Source: Acinetobacter pittii ANC 4050 (GTDB lineage: Bacteria; Pseudomonadota; Gammaproteobacteria; Pseudomonadales; Moraxellaceae). Taken from it: a stretch of 64,000 bases of DNA. Below, piece after piece: positions 47,328 through 57,570 of this stretch (the first letter of the stretch is position 1; every line of letters begins with the position of its first letter). A program made the position numbers and the translations under genes. The notes below the pieces were generated by a model that saw only the letters and a list, made by a program, of their open reading frames with translations, ran no database searches and was not told the origin of the DNA. The stretch spans positions 496,001 to 560,000 of the forward strand of contig NZ_KB976987.1 in assembly GCF_000399685.1 (NCBI RefSeq), read 5' to 3'.

Positions 47328-49967
47328 GTGCTAGAAGCTTACCGCCAACACGTTGAAGAACGTGCCGCACTCGGAGTCCCACCGAAGCCACTTGATGACG
47401 CTCAAACAGCTCAGCTTGTTGAATTACTAAAAAATCCACCAGCAGGCGAAGAAGCGTTCTTGGTTGATTTGCTTGAAAACCGTATTCCTGCAGGTGTTGA
47501 CCAAGCAGCTTACGTAAAGGCAGCGTTCTTGGCAGCGATTGCAAAAGGCGAAGCAACTTCACCACTCGTTTCTAAAGAACGTGCAGTTTACTTACTCGGT
47601 ACTATGTTAGGTGGTTATAACGTAGCACCACTTGTTGAGCTTCTTGACAATGCTGAACTCGCAGGCTTAGCCGCTGAAGCATTAAAGAAAACTCTTCTTG
47701 TATTTGATGCATTCCATGACGTAGCAGATAAAGCGAAAGCTGGTAATGAAGCTGCTAAAGCTGTTTTACAATCTTGGGCTGAAGCAGAATGGTTCACTAG
47801 CCGTCCTGATGTTCCAGAAGAAATCAAAATCACTGTGTTCAAAGTAACTGGTGAAACAAATACTGATGACTTGTCTCCAGCTCAAGATGCTTGGAGCCGT
47901 CCAGACATTCCATTACACGCAAATGCGATGTTGAAAAACGAGCGTGATGGTATCAACCCTGAAAAACCAGGTGAAGTTGGTCCATTAAGCCAAATTAAAG
48001 AACTTATCGCGAAAGGCAATCAAGTTGCTTACGTAGGTGACGTTGTTGGTACGGGTTCAAGCCGTAAGTCTGCAACTAACTCTGTTCTTTGGTTCTTTGG
48101 TGATGAACTTCCACACATTCCAAACAAAAAAGATGGTGGTGTGTGCTTAGGTTCTAAGATCGCTCCAATTTTCTTTAACACTATGGAAGATGCAGGTGCA
48201 TTACCTGTAGAAATCGACGTTGCTAACATGAACATGGGCGACGAAGTAGTATTGAAGATTGACCATGATGCTGCAAAAGTAACTGCTTTTAAAGATGGCG
48301 TACAAATCTCTGAAGCAGAACTTAAAACTCCTGTACTTTTAGACGAAGTACGTGCTGGTGGTCGTATTAACTTGATCATTGGTCGTGGTTTAACTGCTAA
48401 AGCACGTGAAGAATTAGGTCTTGCACCGTCTACATTGTTCCGTACCCCAGTACAACCTGCTGACACTGGCAAAGGCTTCACACAAGCTCAAAAAATGGTT
48501 GGCCGCGCATGTGGTTTACCAGAAGGCCAAGGTATCCGTCCAGGAACTTACTGTGAACCTAAAATGACAACTGTTGGTTCTCAAGATACAACAGGTCCTA
48601 TGACTCGTGATGAGTTAAAAGACTTAGCGTGCTTGGGCTTCTCAGCTGACTTAGTGATGCAGTCTTTCTGTCACACTGCTGCGTATCCAAAACCAGTTGA
48701 CGTAACAACTCACCATACATTACCTGACTTCATCATGAACCGTGGTGGTGTATCCCTACGTCCAGGTGACGGTATTATCCACTCTTGGTTAAACCGTATG
48801 TTACTTCCAGATACAGTAGGTACTGGTGGTGACTCACATACTCGTTTCCCAATCGGTATTTCATTCCCAGCGGGTTCAGGTCTTGTTGCGTTCGCAGCAG
48901 CAACTGGTGTTATGCCACTTGATATGCCTGAGTCTGTACTTGTTAAGTTTAAAGGTAAAATGCAACCTGGTATCACTTTACGTGACCTTGTACATGCAAT
49001 TCCTTACTATGCAATTCAAGCGGGTGATTTAACTGTAGAGAAGAAAGGTAAGAAAAACATCTTCTCTGGTCGTATCCTTGAGATCGATTTATCAGAAATG
49101 GAAAATGACTTGACTGTTGAACAAGCATTCGAACTTTCTGATGCGTCAGCTGAACGTTCTGCTGCAGGCTGTTCAATCACACTTTCTGAAGAGAAAGTTG
49201 CTGAATACCTACGTTCTAACATCACTATGTTGAAGTGGATGATTGCAGAAGGTTATGGCGATGCACGTACACTTGCTCGTCGTGCTGAAAACATGCAGAA
49301 GTGGTTAGATAACCCAAGCTTGTTAAAAGCGGATGCGGATGCTGAATACTTAAAAGTTTACGAAATCGATCTAGCTGACATCAAAGAACCAATTCTTTGC
49401 TGCCCGAACGATCCAGATGACGCGAAACTTCTTTCTGATGTTCAAGGCGACAAGATTGATGAAGTATTCATCGGTTCTTGTATGACGAATATCGGTCACT
49501 TCCGTGCAGCTGGTCAGTTACTTGACAAAGTACCTGGTGGTTCATTGTCTACTCGTTTGTGGTTGGCTCCACCAACTCGTATGGACGAGCACCAATTAAT
49601 GGAAGAAGGCTTGTACAACATCTATGGTCGTGCTGGTGCACGTACAGAGATGCCTGGTTGTTCATTATGTATGGGTAACCAAGCACGTGTAGCACCGAAC
49701 ACAACTTGTGTATCGACTTCTACTCGTAACTTCCCGAACCGTTTAGGTCAAGGTGCAAATGTTTACTTAGCGTCTGCTGAGCTTGCATCTGTAGCTGCGG
49801 TTCTTGGTAAATTACCAAGTCCAGAAGAATATCAACAGTATGCGTCACAAATTGACAGCGCATCTGCTGACATTTACAAATACTTAAACTTCGACAAGAT
49901 GAGCGAATATACTAAAGAAGCTGATCAAGTTGATACTAAGAAAATCCAGGCTGCTCAATTGACTTAA
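47328..49967 (+). CDS. acnB: Bifunctional aconitate hydratase 2 / 2-methylisocitrate dehydratase
   Basis: TCA-cycle and methylcitrate enzyme with a [4Fe-4S] cluster. I start at GTG 47328 (879 residues): it gives M-L-E-A-Y-R-Q-H-V-E-E-R, in register with the E. coli start, and places AGAGGA nine bases upstream. The ATG at 47319 would touch that site. The cluster ligands are Cys718 (GSCMTNIGH), Cys778 and Cys781 (MPGCSLCMGN). The N-terminal HEAT-like domain (about 1-160) is typical of AcnB, followed by the swivelling domain. Apo-AcnB in other bacteria binds mRNA under iron shortage. Confidence 0.96.
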   Translation: MLEAYRQHVEERAALGVPPKPLDDAQTAQLVELLKNPPAGEEAFLVDLLENRIPAGVDQAAYVKAAFLAAIAKGEATSPLVSKERAVYLLGTMLGGYNVAPLVELLDNAELAGLAAEALKKTLLVFDAFHDVADKAKAGNEAAKAVLQSWAEAEWFTSRPDVPEEIKITVFKVTGETNTDDLSPAQDAWSRPDIPLHANAMLKNERDGINPEKPGEVGPLSQIKELIAKGNQVAYVGDVVGTGSSRKSATNSVLWFFGDELPHIPNKKDGGVCLGSKIAPIFFNTMEDAGALPVEIDVANMNMGDEVVLKIDHDAAKVTAFKDGVQISEAELKTPVLLDEVRAGGRINLIIGRGLTAKAREELGLAPSTLFRTPVQPADTGKGFTQAQKMVGRACGLPEGQGIRPGTYCEPKMTTVGSQDTTGPMTRDELKDLACLGFSADLVMQSFCHTAAYPKPVDVTTHHTLPDFIMNRGGVSLRPGDGIIHSWLNRMLLPDTVGTGGDSHTRFPIGISFPAGSGLVAFAAATGVMPLDMPESVLVKFKGKMQPGITLRDLVHAIPYYAIQAGDLTVEKKGKKNIFSGRILEIDLSEMENDLTVEQAFELSDASAERSAAGCSITLSEEKVAEYLRSNITMLKWMIAEGYGDARTLARRAENMQKWLDNPSLLKADADAEYLKVYEIDLADIKEPILCCPNDPDDAKLLSDVQGDKIDEVFIGSCMTNIGHFRAAGQLLDKVPGGSLSTRLWLAPPTRMDEHQLMEEGLYNIYGRAGARTEMPGCSLCMGNQARVAPNTTCVSTSTRNFPNRLGQGANVYLASAELASVAAVLGKLPSPEEYQQYASQIDSASADIYKYLNFDKMSEYTKEADQVDTKKIQAAQLT

Positions 49968-49983
49968 TATGTCGATTTAGTAC

Positions 49984-50016
49984 AAAAAAGGAGCTGATTA
50001 TTCAGCTCCTTTTTTA
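49984..50016 (+). terminator. Terminator of acnB
   Basis: GGAGCTGA (49990-49997) / TCAGCTCC (50002-50009) extended by A/T runs and followed by TTTTTT. Confidence 0.9.
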
Positions 50017-50195
50017 TTTAAATGAGACTTTATACATAATTAGTTTTAAAAATAATAAATAGATCAAATTTTATTTAATGAAAATGTAAAAATAAATATT
50101 ACTCTAGATATTAAAACGTTTTTTGCTTTAAAATAATTGAATGAACTTAATAATAATTAAAAAAAATATGAGTATTTTATATAGGGAACTTAAGA

Positions 50196-50630
50196 ATGTT
50201 AAAGACAATTGTTGAATTTAAATTTGATGATTATCAATTATATGATCAAAAATCTTATGCTAATGAAGGAGGTATTTTAGTTCAAAAAACTGAAGATATT
50301 GCGCAATATATTTTTAGTATATTAAAGAATAGATATCATTTAAATATAGAACTATATAGTGAGAAATGGGGGTGGCAAATTGAGATTCCACTACCTGAAA
50401 TAACAATGTATCTTGGCATCAGCGTTTATGAAGAATATAGCAATGGATTCGCAATTTTTATTTCTCCAAATACTCCAATTTTAAGAAAATTTCTATTTAG
50501 AAAGCTTGATATTACACATCATATTATGGTGCTGCAAAACTATATAAATATCATTTTAAAATCACATCCTGGCATCTACGATGTGATGTGGTGGGAAGAA
50601 AATGAATTCCGGTGTGTAGCCGCGGATTGA
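50196..50630 (+). CDS. Hypothetical protein, no family recognised
   Basis: 144 residues. AGGGAA precedes the ATG at 50196. The gene and its upstream region are visibly more AT-rich than acnB and the channel gene around it, and codon use looks unlike its neighbours, which hints at transfer. The protein has no signal peptide or membrane helix. It has many aromatic residues (WGWQIEIPLPE, VMWWEENEF) and a mixed alpha/beta look. Size and isolation resemble orphan immunity proteins, but no toxin gene is nearby and I assign no function. Confidence 0.6.
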   Translation: MLKTIVEFKFDDYQLYDQKSYANEGGILVQKTEDIAQYIFSILKNRYHLNIELYSEKWGWQIEIPLPEITMYLGISVYEEYSNGFAIFISPNTPILRKFLFRKLDITHHIMVLQNYINIILKSHPGIYDVMWWEENEFRCVAAD

Positions 50631-50753
50631 TGCACGAAGTAAAGTTTAAGCCTTAAATATGGATGTAAGTAAAAGCAAAAATTGTTAGAGACTATATTGG
50701 TGAATACAGACTAAGCGCTTACTATAACTACAATATCAAGTGGTCAGAGCCAT

Positions 50754-51737
50754 ATGCAAAATTTAGCTTTGAAGGGATTGCGTAAGTTTTTCTATAATAA
50801 TCTTCATAACCATGACTATGAAACTACGGTAAGTAAATGCATTAACTATTTTTTAGTTGTTTTAATTATTGGTAATGTCGCTGCGGTCTTATTGGAAACA
50901 GTAAATGATCTGTACACAAGTTATCGTATTTGGTTTGACTACTTTGAGAATATTTCAATCGCAATTTTTAGTAACGAATATTTATTAAGATTGTGGAGTA
51001 TTGCTGATCGGGATACGACACAGCCCTCATGGAAAACCCGCTTGAACTGGATGAAAAGCGGTGAAGCTATAATTGATTTGATGGCAATTTTACCGGCTTA
51101 CCTAAATTTCTTTGTACGAATCGACCTTCGTATGCTTAGAATCTTACGTTTACTCCGCTTATTAAAATTAACACGCTATTTCATCTCGCTACAGATACTG
51201 TTATGCGTGATTAAACGTGAGAAAGGATCTTTTCAAGCCGTTATCTTTATTTTAATTATCATGATTATTATGACTGCTTCTGGAATTTACGTAGTTGAAA
51301 ATAAAGCTCAGCCAGAAGCTTTTAGTTCAATACCTAAATCTATGTGGTGGGCAGTGGTTACTTTAACTACAGTGGGTTATGGTGATGTCACTCCGGTAAC
51401 TAGCCTAGGAAAGTTATTAGGGGCGCTTATTACTATTTTGGGTGTGGGTATTGCGGCTTTACCAGCCGGTATTTTGGCATCTGGGCTCGCAAATGAGCTT
51501 AATCAACGTAATCAAAGATTAGAGCAAGAGTTTCGTGAGTTACTTCAAGCACGAGGCATAGATATTTTACATGATGAACTTGAAATAGAGCGGGTCCGTC
51601 AAAAAGTAGGATTGCCAAAAGAGCAGGCGCATAACCTGATTATTCAAATTATGCGTGAAAAAGTATTAGAGGAAGAAGAGTCGGTCCGAGAGAAAAAATG
51701 TTATTGTCCACACTGTGGTGGAAAGCTAACTGATTAG
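50754..51737 (+). CDS. Voltage-gated potassium channel-like ion transporter
   Basis: 327 residues with six membrane helices. The voltage-sensor helix S4 is RIDLRMLRILRLLRLLKL (regular Arg spacing), and the selectivity filter TVGYGD is at about 206-211. A cytoplasmic helical tail (about 245-315) with many Glu and Gln residues ends in CYCPHCGGKLTD, a possible zinc-binding knuckle. It is close to bacterial Kv/KvAP-like channels. The start ATG at 50754 has no strong ribosome-binding site. Ion specificity follows from the filter; physiological role is unknown. Confidence 0.9.
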   Translation: MQNLALKGLRKFFYNNLHNHDYETTVSKCINYFLVVLIIGNVAAVLLETVNDLYTSYRIWFDYFENISIAIFSNEYLLRLWSIADRDTTQPSWKTRLNWMKSGEAIIDLMAILPAYLNFFVRIDLRMLRILRLLRLLKLTRYFISLQILLCVIKREKGSFQAVIFILIIMIIMTASGIYVVENKAQPEAFSSIPKSMWWAVVTLTTVGYGDVTPVTSLGKLLGALITILGVGIAALPAGILASGLANELNQRNQRLEQEFRELLQARGIDILHDELEIERVRQKVGLPKEQAHNLIIQIMREKVLEEEESVREKKCYCPHCGGKLTD

Positions 51738-51762
51738 AAAAATAAGTTAGCTTCACTCTTAA

Positions 51763-52962
51763 TTAAGCTTTTTTGCTAGCTTTTTCTACTGCAAATGCAA
51801 TAAGTAAAATGATAAGACCACCGAGACTTAAAACAAAACCCACCCAGATTGGTGCGATCCAACCCATTTGATGACTGAGCACCCAACCTCCTAAAAATGC
51901 ACCTAAGGCATTGGCCATATTAAAGGCAGAGTGGTTGAGTGATGCTGCTAAAGTTTGAGCATCGCCCGCTACATCCATTAGACGAGTCTGTAATGCTCCA
52001 CCTAATCCCATTACCGTGAGACCAATTAAGAATAAAGAGGCAATAGCAGTATAGATATTACTCATTAAGAAGCTAGCAACCACAAAAGCGATAGCTGAGC
52101 TAATTAATACGCCTACTATAGTTTTGTTGAGGTTCTTATCTGCAAGCCATCCTGCCGTTAGACCTCCAATAACCATACCAACACCCCAAATAGCCAAGGC
52201 GATAGGAACGATTTGGATATTAACTTGTGTATATTCAGTCAAAATAGGGGAAACGTAGCTATAAACAGAAAACATGCCTCCAAAACCGATGGCACCTACT
52301 GCTAGTGTTAACCACATATTAATATTTTTAAGGCCAGCTAATTCTGTTTTTATACTGGCAGTAGCTTGGACTGGAATATTAGGTACAAAGAAGCCAACAG
52401 TAATTAAAGTAACAAAAGCAATGGTGGCCGAAAATTCAAAACCTGCTCTCCAACCAAAGTTTTGGCCTAGCCACGTTGCGAGAGGAACACCAATTACAGT
52501 TGCGACAGTAAGTCCCATCATCATTTGAGCAACTGCAGAAGCTCTTCTTGATGGACCCGCTAGTTCAGCTGCAACTAACGCACCAACTCCAAAATATGCT
52601 CCGTGTGGTAAACCAGCGATAAAACGTGAGATTAAGACAGTTTCAGGAGTATGAGCCAAAGCGGTACAAGCATTAGCAATTCCATAAAAAAGCATTAAGC
52701 CAAGTAATAAAGTTTTTCTAGGTACTTTGGCTCCAAGAATAGCGATAATAGGAGCACCAATAACTACCCCTAATGCGTAGGCACTAATAAAGTGGCCAGC
52801 TTCAGGTACTGTAATATGTAAATTATTTGCAATTTCCTGAATGAGTCCCATTGCGACAAATTCAGTGGTTCCAATACAAAAACCACCCACAGCGAGTGAG
52901 AAAATTGCTAAAAAGAGAGAATAATGTTGATGTGTAGAAAGAGGGGATTGCGGGGACGCCAT
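51763..52962 (-). CDS. MFS transporter, DHA1 drug/sugar efflux type
   Basis: 399 residues with 12 predicted helices. The first helix motif GGFCIGTTEFVAMGLI is typical of the YdhP/AraJ-like DHA1 branch, which includes arabinose and drug exporters. GLPHGAYFGVGALVA and the loop GWLADKNLNKT (motif A) support the fold. No regulator gene is adjacent. Substrate cannot be read from sequence. Confidence 0.87.
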   Translation of the reverse strand: MASPQSPLSTHQHYSLFLAIFSLAVGGFCIGTTEFVAMGLIQEIANNLHITVPEAGHFISAYALGVVIGAPIIAILGAKVPRKTLLLGLMLFYGIANACTALAHTPETVLISRFIAGLPHGAYFGVGALVAAELAGPSRRASAVAQMMMGLTVATVIGVPLATWLGQNFGWRAGFEFSATIAFVTLITVGFFVPNIPVQATASIKTELAGLKNINMWLTLAVGAIGFGGMFSVYSYVSPILTEYTQVNIQIVPIALAIWGVGMVIGGLTAGWLADKNLNKTIVGVLISSAIAFVVASFLMSNIYTAIASLFLIGLTVMGLGGALQTRLMDVAGDAQTLAASLNHSAFNMANALGAFLGGWVLSHQMGWIAPIWVGFVLSLGGLIILLIAFAVEKASKKA

Positions 52963-53188
52963 AATAAGTTAAGGGAAGACACAAAAAAGAGAAGTATAAG
53001 GGAAAAGTGAACAGAATAATAAAAAACTAAAATATTGAGAGAATGATTACATATTCTAATAAAGTAAATTTAAATTTTATATGGAATAATTCATCGAAAA
53101 ACTTTTAAAAATTATATATGATTAGCGCGTAATACTTTAGGCATTACAACAAGTTGTATAAATATCCAAAAAATAGAGATGCTAAAAC

Positions 53189-53617
53189 GTGAGAAAATTA
53201 TTTATTACCTGCCTTATAGGTATGGCTATGTTATCTATGTCTGGTTGCGCAGTTTTTATGGCAGGTAATCAACCAAGTAAAAAAAATTTAAATGTTCTAA
53301 ATCCAGGCAGCTCTCGTAATTATGTGATTGCTGAGTTTGGTGCGCCTGTACTTTCAGAATACCGTGATGGAACACGTGTTGAGATCTATACTTTTCAGCA
53401 AGGGTATTCAAAGTGGGTGAAAGTTGGCAGAGCGTTTGGTCATGGTGTAGCAGATGTGGCTTCAATCGGCCTTTGGGAGGTTTTTGGGACTCCAACAGAA
53501 GCATATTTTAATGGTAAAGAAACCTCATACGAAGTATCTTACGGACCAGATGATTTAGTGAAAAGCTATAAGCTAATTGATTTCGAGCAGACATTTCCAA
53601 AAGTGAAGCAGCAATAA
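53189..53617 (+). CDS. Lipoprotein, BamE/SmpA-like
   Basis: 142 residues. GTG start at 53189. The signal peptide ends in the lipobox MSGC (Cys at about 20). NPGSSRNYVIAEFGAP followed by YRDGTRVEIYTF resembles the short BamE/OmlA fold in which G-x-S-R-x-x-V precedes a beta hairpin, but it is not BamE itself. Predicted envelope lipoprotein of unknown role. It has its own terminator. Confidence 0.75.
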   Translation: MRKLFITCLIGMAMLSMSGCAVFMAGNQPSKKNLNVLNPGSSRNYVIAEFGAPVLSEYRDGTRVEIYTFQQGYSKWVKVGRAFGHGVADVASIGLWEVFGTPTEAYFNGKETSYEVSYGPDDLVKSYKLIDFEQTFPKVKQQ

Positions 53618-53633
53618 AATCAAATTAAATAAG

Positions 53634-53657
53634 AAAAGACCTACGGGTCTTTTTTTG
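53634..53657 (+). terminator. Terminator of the BamE-like lipoprotein gene
   Basis: AAGACC-TACG-GGTCTT (53636-53651) followed by a run of T. Confidence 0.85.
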
Positions 53658-53770
53658 TATAAAATTAAACCCATTAATGATAATAAGAATTATTTTTATT
53701 TGTGTATACTGTATGTGCTTATACTTTGTCTGAAATTATTTAACTTTGTGTACAACAGGATTTTGTAATA

Positions 53771-54568
53771 ATGAATAGATTTCTAATAACGTCACTTGCA
53801 TTGATATGTACAACAGGCTTCGCTCACGAACCTTATGTAGCACCTATAGCTTATAAAACCGAACAAACCCAAGTGCCCGTAATTGCTGGTTATGCTGAAG
53901 AAGCATTAAATAGTGAATATGCTTTAAAGGACGCGAAACTTACCGTAATCACACCTAAAAATGAGCTTAAAACTGTCAACTCAGAAGCTTTGCATAAGTC
54001 TGTAAGTGTGTTTGATGTAGAGCTACCCGAAGAAGGTACATATATTGTTCAAACTCAGGCGAGTTATCCTTTAAAATATGTATATAACCAAAAAGCTTGG
54101 CATCTATTTTTTGATTTGCCAGCTGACAAAGCTCCCCCTAAAGCAGAGCGTGAATATTTGATTCCGACTGATCTTAAAACAAAGACAATTAAAACAGAGC
54201 AAGTAACACGTGAGTGGATATTGCAGAGTTATCTTTCTAAAGGAAAAGTTTCAGATATTCAGCTTCCAAATACACCGATTAAAGTTAGTTTCTCTGTACA
54301 CCCAAATCAAATTAAAGCTGCTCAACCTGTTAAATTGGCTATCACTGAAAAAGGACAACCTTTAGCTTATGCGGAAGTTAATTTAAGAGAAAAGGGTGCA
54401 ACTGACAAACAGGTTCAGCAGTTTAAGGCAGAGAACAACGGTCAGGTTGAGCTTGTATTTCCAAAAGCTGGAGAATATCTAGTAGAAGTAACCGCTCCTT
54501 TAAATTTGAAATTAAAACCTAAAGATCAGAGCTATACAATTATTAGTTTAAATGTATTACCACAGTAG
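53771..54568 (+). CDS. DUF4198 periplasmic protein
   Basis: 265 residues. The signal peptide ends TGFA-HE (about 18) and the mature protein starts with His-Glu, as in DUF4198 proteins, some of which lie near nickel or cobalt uptake genes. Two Ig-like beta domains are suggested, the second at about 175-262 (VHPNQIKAAQPVKLAITEKG). No metal transporter gene is adjacent here. Function is unknown. Confidence 0.8.
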   Translation: MNRFLITSLALICTTGFAHEPYVAPIAYKTEQTQVPVIAGYAEEALNSEYALKDAKLTVITPKNELKTVNSEALHKSVSVFDVELPEEGTYIVQTQASYPLKYVYNQKAWHLFFDLPADKAPPKAEREYLIPTDLKTKTIKTEQVTREWILQSYLSKGKVSDIQLPNTPIKVSFSVHPNQIKAAQPVKLAITEKGQPLAYAEVNLREKGATDKQVQQFKAENNGQVELVFPKAGEYLVEVTAPLNLKLKPKDQSYTIISLNVLPQ

Positions 54569-54583
54569 CTTTTAATGTTTTAA

Positions 54584-54616
54584 AAAATAGACCTTTATAA
54601 GGTCTATTTTAGTTTT
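54584..54616 (+). terminator. Terminator of the DUF4198 gene
   Basis: A perfect 12-bp stem AAAATAGACCTT / AAGGTCTATTTT (54584-54595 with 54599-54610) and a TTTTT tail. Confidence 0.85.
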
Positions 54617-54710
54617 TCATACTTTTTTAACTACTTAAAAAAAATTCATAAAATCGTGTTAATTTTCCTACTTTTTTGAAGATACCAAAATTCATCGTAA
54701 ATAAAAATAG

Positions 54711-54770
54711 TGAAATAAAATTCATGTTGAGACAAACTAACTAATTTTGTGTTAAAGTGAATAAAATTCA
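54711..54770 (+). promoter_or_regulatory. MetR-type binding sites upstream of metR
   Basis: TGAA-TAAAA-TTCA (54758-54770) fits the MetR consensus TGAA-N5-TTCA exactly. TGAA-ATAAAA-TTCA (54711-54724) is a near-match with a six-base spacer. They suggest autoregulation of metR. Confidence 0.6.
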
Positions 54771-54856
54771 TTAATAAAGATTTGTCGAAAGTTTTATGGA
54801 AAAGTAAAGATGAGCTTTATCCATTTGTAGATAAATCTCTTTTTTAGGCTTGGCCC

Positions 54857-55777
54857 ATGTTAGAAATTCGTCACCTTAAAACTTTAGTTGCTTTACGTGA
54901 GCATGGTTCATTAGTTTCGGCAGCTAACGATCTTTGTTTAACACCATCTGCAATTTCCCATCAATTAAAAGAATTAGATCATTGGTATGGGGTAGAAGTG
55001 GTTAATCGTCGAAGCAGGCCTGTTAGCTTTTCTAATGTTGGACAGCGGTTACTCAAGTTAGCTGATGATGTTTTGCCACAAATTCAGATTACTCACAGTG
55101 ATATCACACGTATTATTCATGGGCAGACAGGTAGAATTATTTTTTCATCGGAATGTCATAGTTGTTTTGACTGGTTAATGCCTTTGTTAAATCAGTACCG
55201 CCAGCAATATCCAGATGTTGATTTAGACTTTGCCTCAGGTTTTGAGGCTAATCCGCATGAACTTTTACAAAATGCAGAATTTGATTTATTGATTACAGCT
55301 GACCCAATTGCTTTAAAAGGAATTGAGTATTTTCCAATTTTTGAATATGAATCACGTTTAGTCCTATCAAATACTCATCCTCTGGTGCGGGCTGAAAATA
55401 TTACAGTTCAAGACCTGGCCGAAGAAGTTTTAATTACTTATCCAGTTGATAAACATCGTTTAGATATTATGTCTAAACTTTTTATTCCTGCGAATATTCA
55501 GCCTAAGCAAATACGAACAACAGATTTAACTCAAATGCTTATTCAACTTGTTGCAAGTGGACGAGGTATTGCTGCTTTACCTGATTGGGTCGTAAATGAA
55601 TATGAACAAAAGGGATGGGTCACAAGTCGTCGTTTAGATTGTGTTTCTCCTACAGGTTTAAGACGAACTTTATATGCAGGTTATCGAACTGAAGAAAAAG
55701 AGAAAAGTTATTTTGAAGGCTTTTTAAAGCAGTTGGAAAAGTTCTCTTTAAAACGAAACGCCTATTATTCTGGCTAA
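54857..55777 (+). CDS. metR: LysR-family methionine-biosynthesis regulator MetR
   Basis: Activates late methionine genes with homocysteine as co-effector in other bacteria. 306 residues. Start MLEIRHLKTLVALREHGSL, the helix-turn-helix SAISHQLKELD, and the effector-domain segments SECHSCFDWLMPLL, ADPIALKGIEYFPIFEYE and TYPVDKHRLDIM are co-linear with E. coli MetR, which is more specific than general LysR similarity. metE is not next to it. Consensus MetR boxes lie 90-150 bases upstream. Confidence 0.88.
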   Translation: MLEIRHLKTLVALREHGSLVSAANDLCLTPSAISHQLKELDHWYGVEVVNRRSRPVSFSNVGQRLLKLADDVLPQIQITHSDITRIIHGQTGRIIFSSECHSCFDWLMPLLNQYRQQYPDVDLDFASGFEANPHELLQNAEFDLLITADPIALKGIEYFPIFEYESRLVLSNTHPLVRAENITVQDLAEEVLITYPVDKHRLDIMSKLFIPANIQPKQIRTTDLTQMLIQLVASGRGIAALPDWVVNEYEQKGWVTSRRLDCVSPTGLRRTLYAGYRTEEKEKSYFEGFLKQLEKFSLKRNAYYSG

Positions 55778-55800
55778 AATAGTTAATTTAGCCTAAGTAT

Positions 55801-55830
55801 TTAAAAAGGTGCTTAATTGCACCTTTTTAT
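55801..55830. terminator. Bidirectional terminator, metR / DUF441 gene
   Basis: AAAAAGGTGC (55803-55812) / GCACCTTTTT (55819-55828), between convergent genes. Confidence 0.9.
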
Positions 55831-55839
55831 TTCGACTTC

Positions 55840-56544
<705 letters not shown>

Positions 56545-56763
56545 ATGGATATTATAGATATTAAGATTAAAGACCAGTTTGACCAGATTCATGATGCAAA
56601 AGCGCAACTAAAGAAAAATTTAGTGGAACATGAAAATGAGCCTTTAAAGCTGAGCCAACGTATTGAGCATATTATTGTTGATAATGAAATTATTTTGCCT
56701 ACCACTGAATTATTGTTTGAAAGTGAACAAAACGAAAATATTTATCGAGTAGTGGAAGAGTAA
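56545..56763 (+). CDS. Small acidic hypothetical protein
   Basis: 72 residues, very rich in Glu, Asp, Ile and Gln. No Cys, no signal peptide and no membrane helix. The first 45 residues (DIKIKDQFDQIHDAKAQLKK) are likely helical. AGGA stands about eight bases before the ATG at 56545. No family recognised. It lies 102 bases before rsuA and may share its transcript. Confidence 0.55.
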   Translation: MDIIDIKIKDQFDQIHDAKAQLKKNLVEHENEPLKLSQRIEHIIVDNEIILPTTELLFESEQNENIYRVVEE

Positions 56764-56865
56764 GAGAGCGCCTTAAATCAAATAGATGAAAACAGTAGAG
56801 AGTAGTGTTTAGTAAAAAATAGAAACTACGTTAAAATAACAGCTTAGTTCTAATGAGAAAACTTC

Positions 56866-57570
56866 ATGCTGCTGGAAAAAATTTTACAAACACAAGGGTT
56901 TGGTTCACGTAAATATTGTCAGCAGTTAATAAAAAATGGATCTGTAAGTATTGATGGAGAGGTTGTAAGTGAACTTAAAAAACAATTCTCTCCTGAAAAT
57001 TTAGAATTTTCTCTTTTTGGAGAAACTTATCAATATCGAGAAAAAGTTTATCTCGCTTTAAAAAAACCAAAAGGTTTTGAATGTTCACATCAGCCTCACC
57101 ATCATCAAAGCGTATTTAGCCTTTTACCGGAAATCATGATTCAACGTGGTGTCCAAGCCATTGGTCGTCTAGATCAAGATACTACAGGCTTACTTTTACT
57201 TACCGATGATGGTAAATATCTTCAAGCTTTAACCCATCCTCGTAAACATGTCCCAAAGGTTTATCATGTTACGACTATAGATCCAGTCACACCTGAGCAA
57301 ATTGAAATGTTGAGTCAAGGCGTAAGTTTGCATCAAGAAAAAGGTGTGTTTGCTGCAACGGATGTAGAGATATTAGCAACTCATCAATTAACTATGACAA
57401 TTCATCAAGGTGTTTATCATCAAGTAAAAAGAATGATTGCAGCTGTAGGGAATAAAGTAGAAGCATTGCATCGCCATCAAGTAGGGCAATTGGTTTTACC
57501 TGAACTTGAAGATGGAGAATGGGTGTATTTATCTGAACAACAAAAACAGCTCGCTCAAAATATTATTTGA
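56866..57570 (+). CDS. rsuA: 16S rRNA pseudouridine(516) synthase
   Basis: Modifies U516 of 16S rRNA. 234 residues: N-terminal S4 RNA-binding domain (ILQTQGFGSRKYCQQLIKNG) and the RsuA-type catalytic domain with Asp103 in GRLDQDTTGLLLL. KPKGFECSH and GVYHQVKRM are further family motifs. Length matches RsuA rather than the longer RluB or RluE forms. It converges with the GNAT gene, overlapping it by eight bases. Confidence 0.88.
   Translation: MLLEKILQTQGFGSRKYCQQLIKNGSVSIDGEVVSELKKQFSPENLEFSLFGETYQYREKVYLALKKPKGFECSHQPHHHQSVFSLLPEIMIQRGVQAIGRLDQDTTGLLLLTDDGKYLQALTHPRKHVPKVYHVTTIDPVTPEQIEMLSQGVSLHQEKGVFAATDVEILATHQLTMTIHQGVYHQVKRMIAAVGNKVEALHRHQVGQLVLPELEDGEWVYLSEQQKQLAQNII

Noticed and set aside
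48029..48481. 150-codon frame antisense to acnB
   Set aside because: It lies wholly inside a well-conserved gene, with no family match or start signal.
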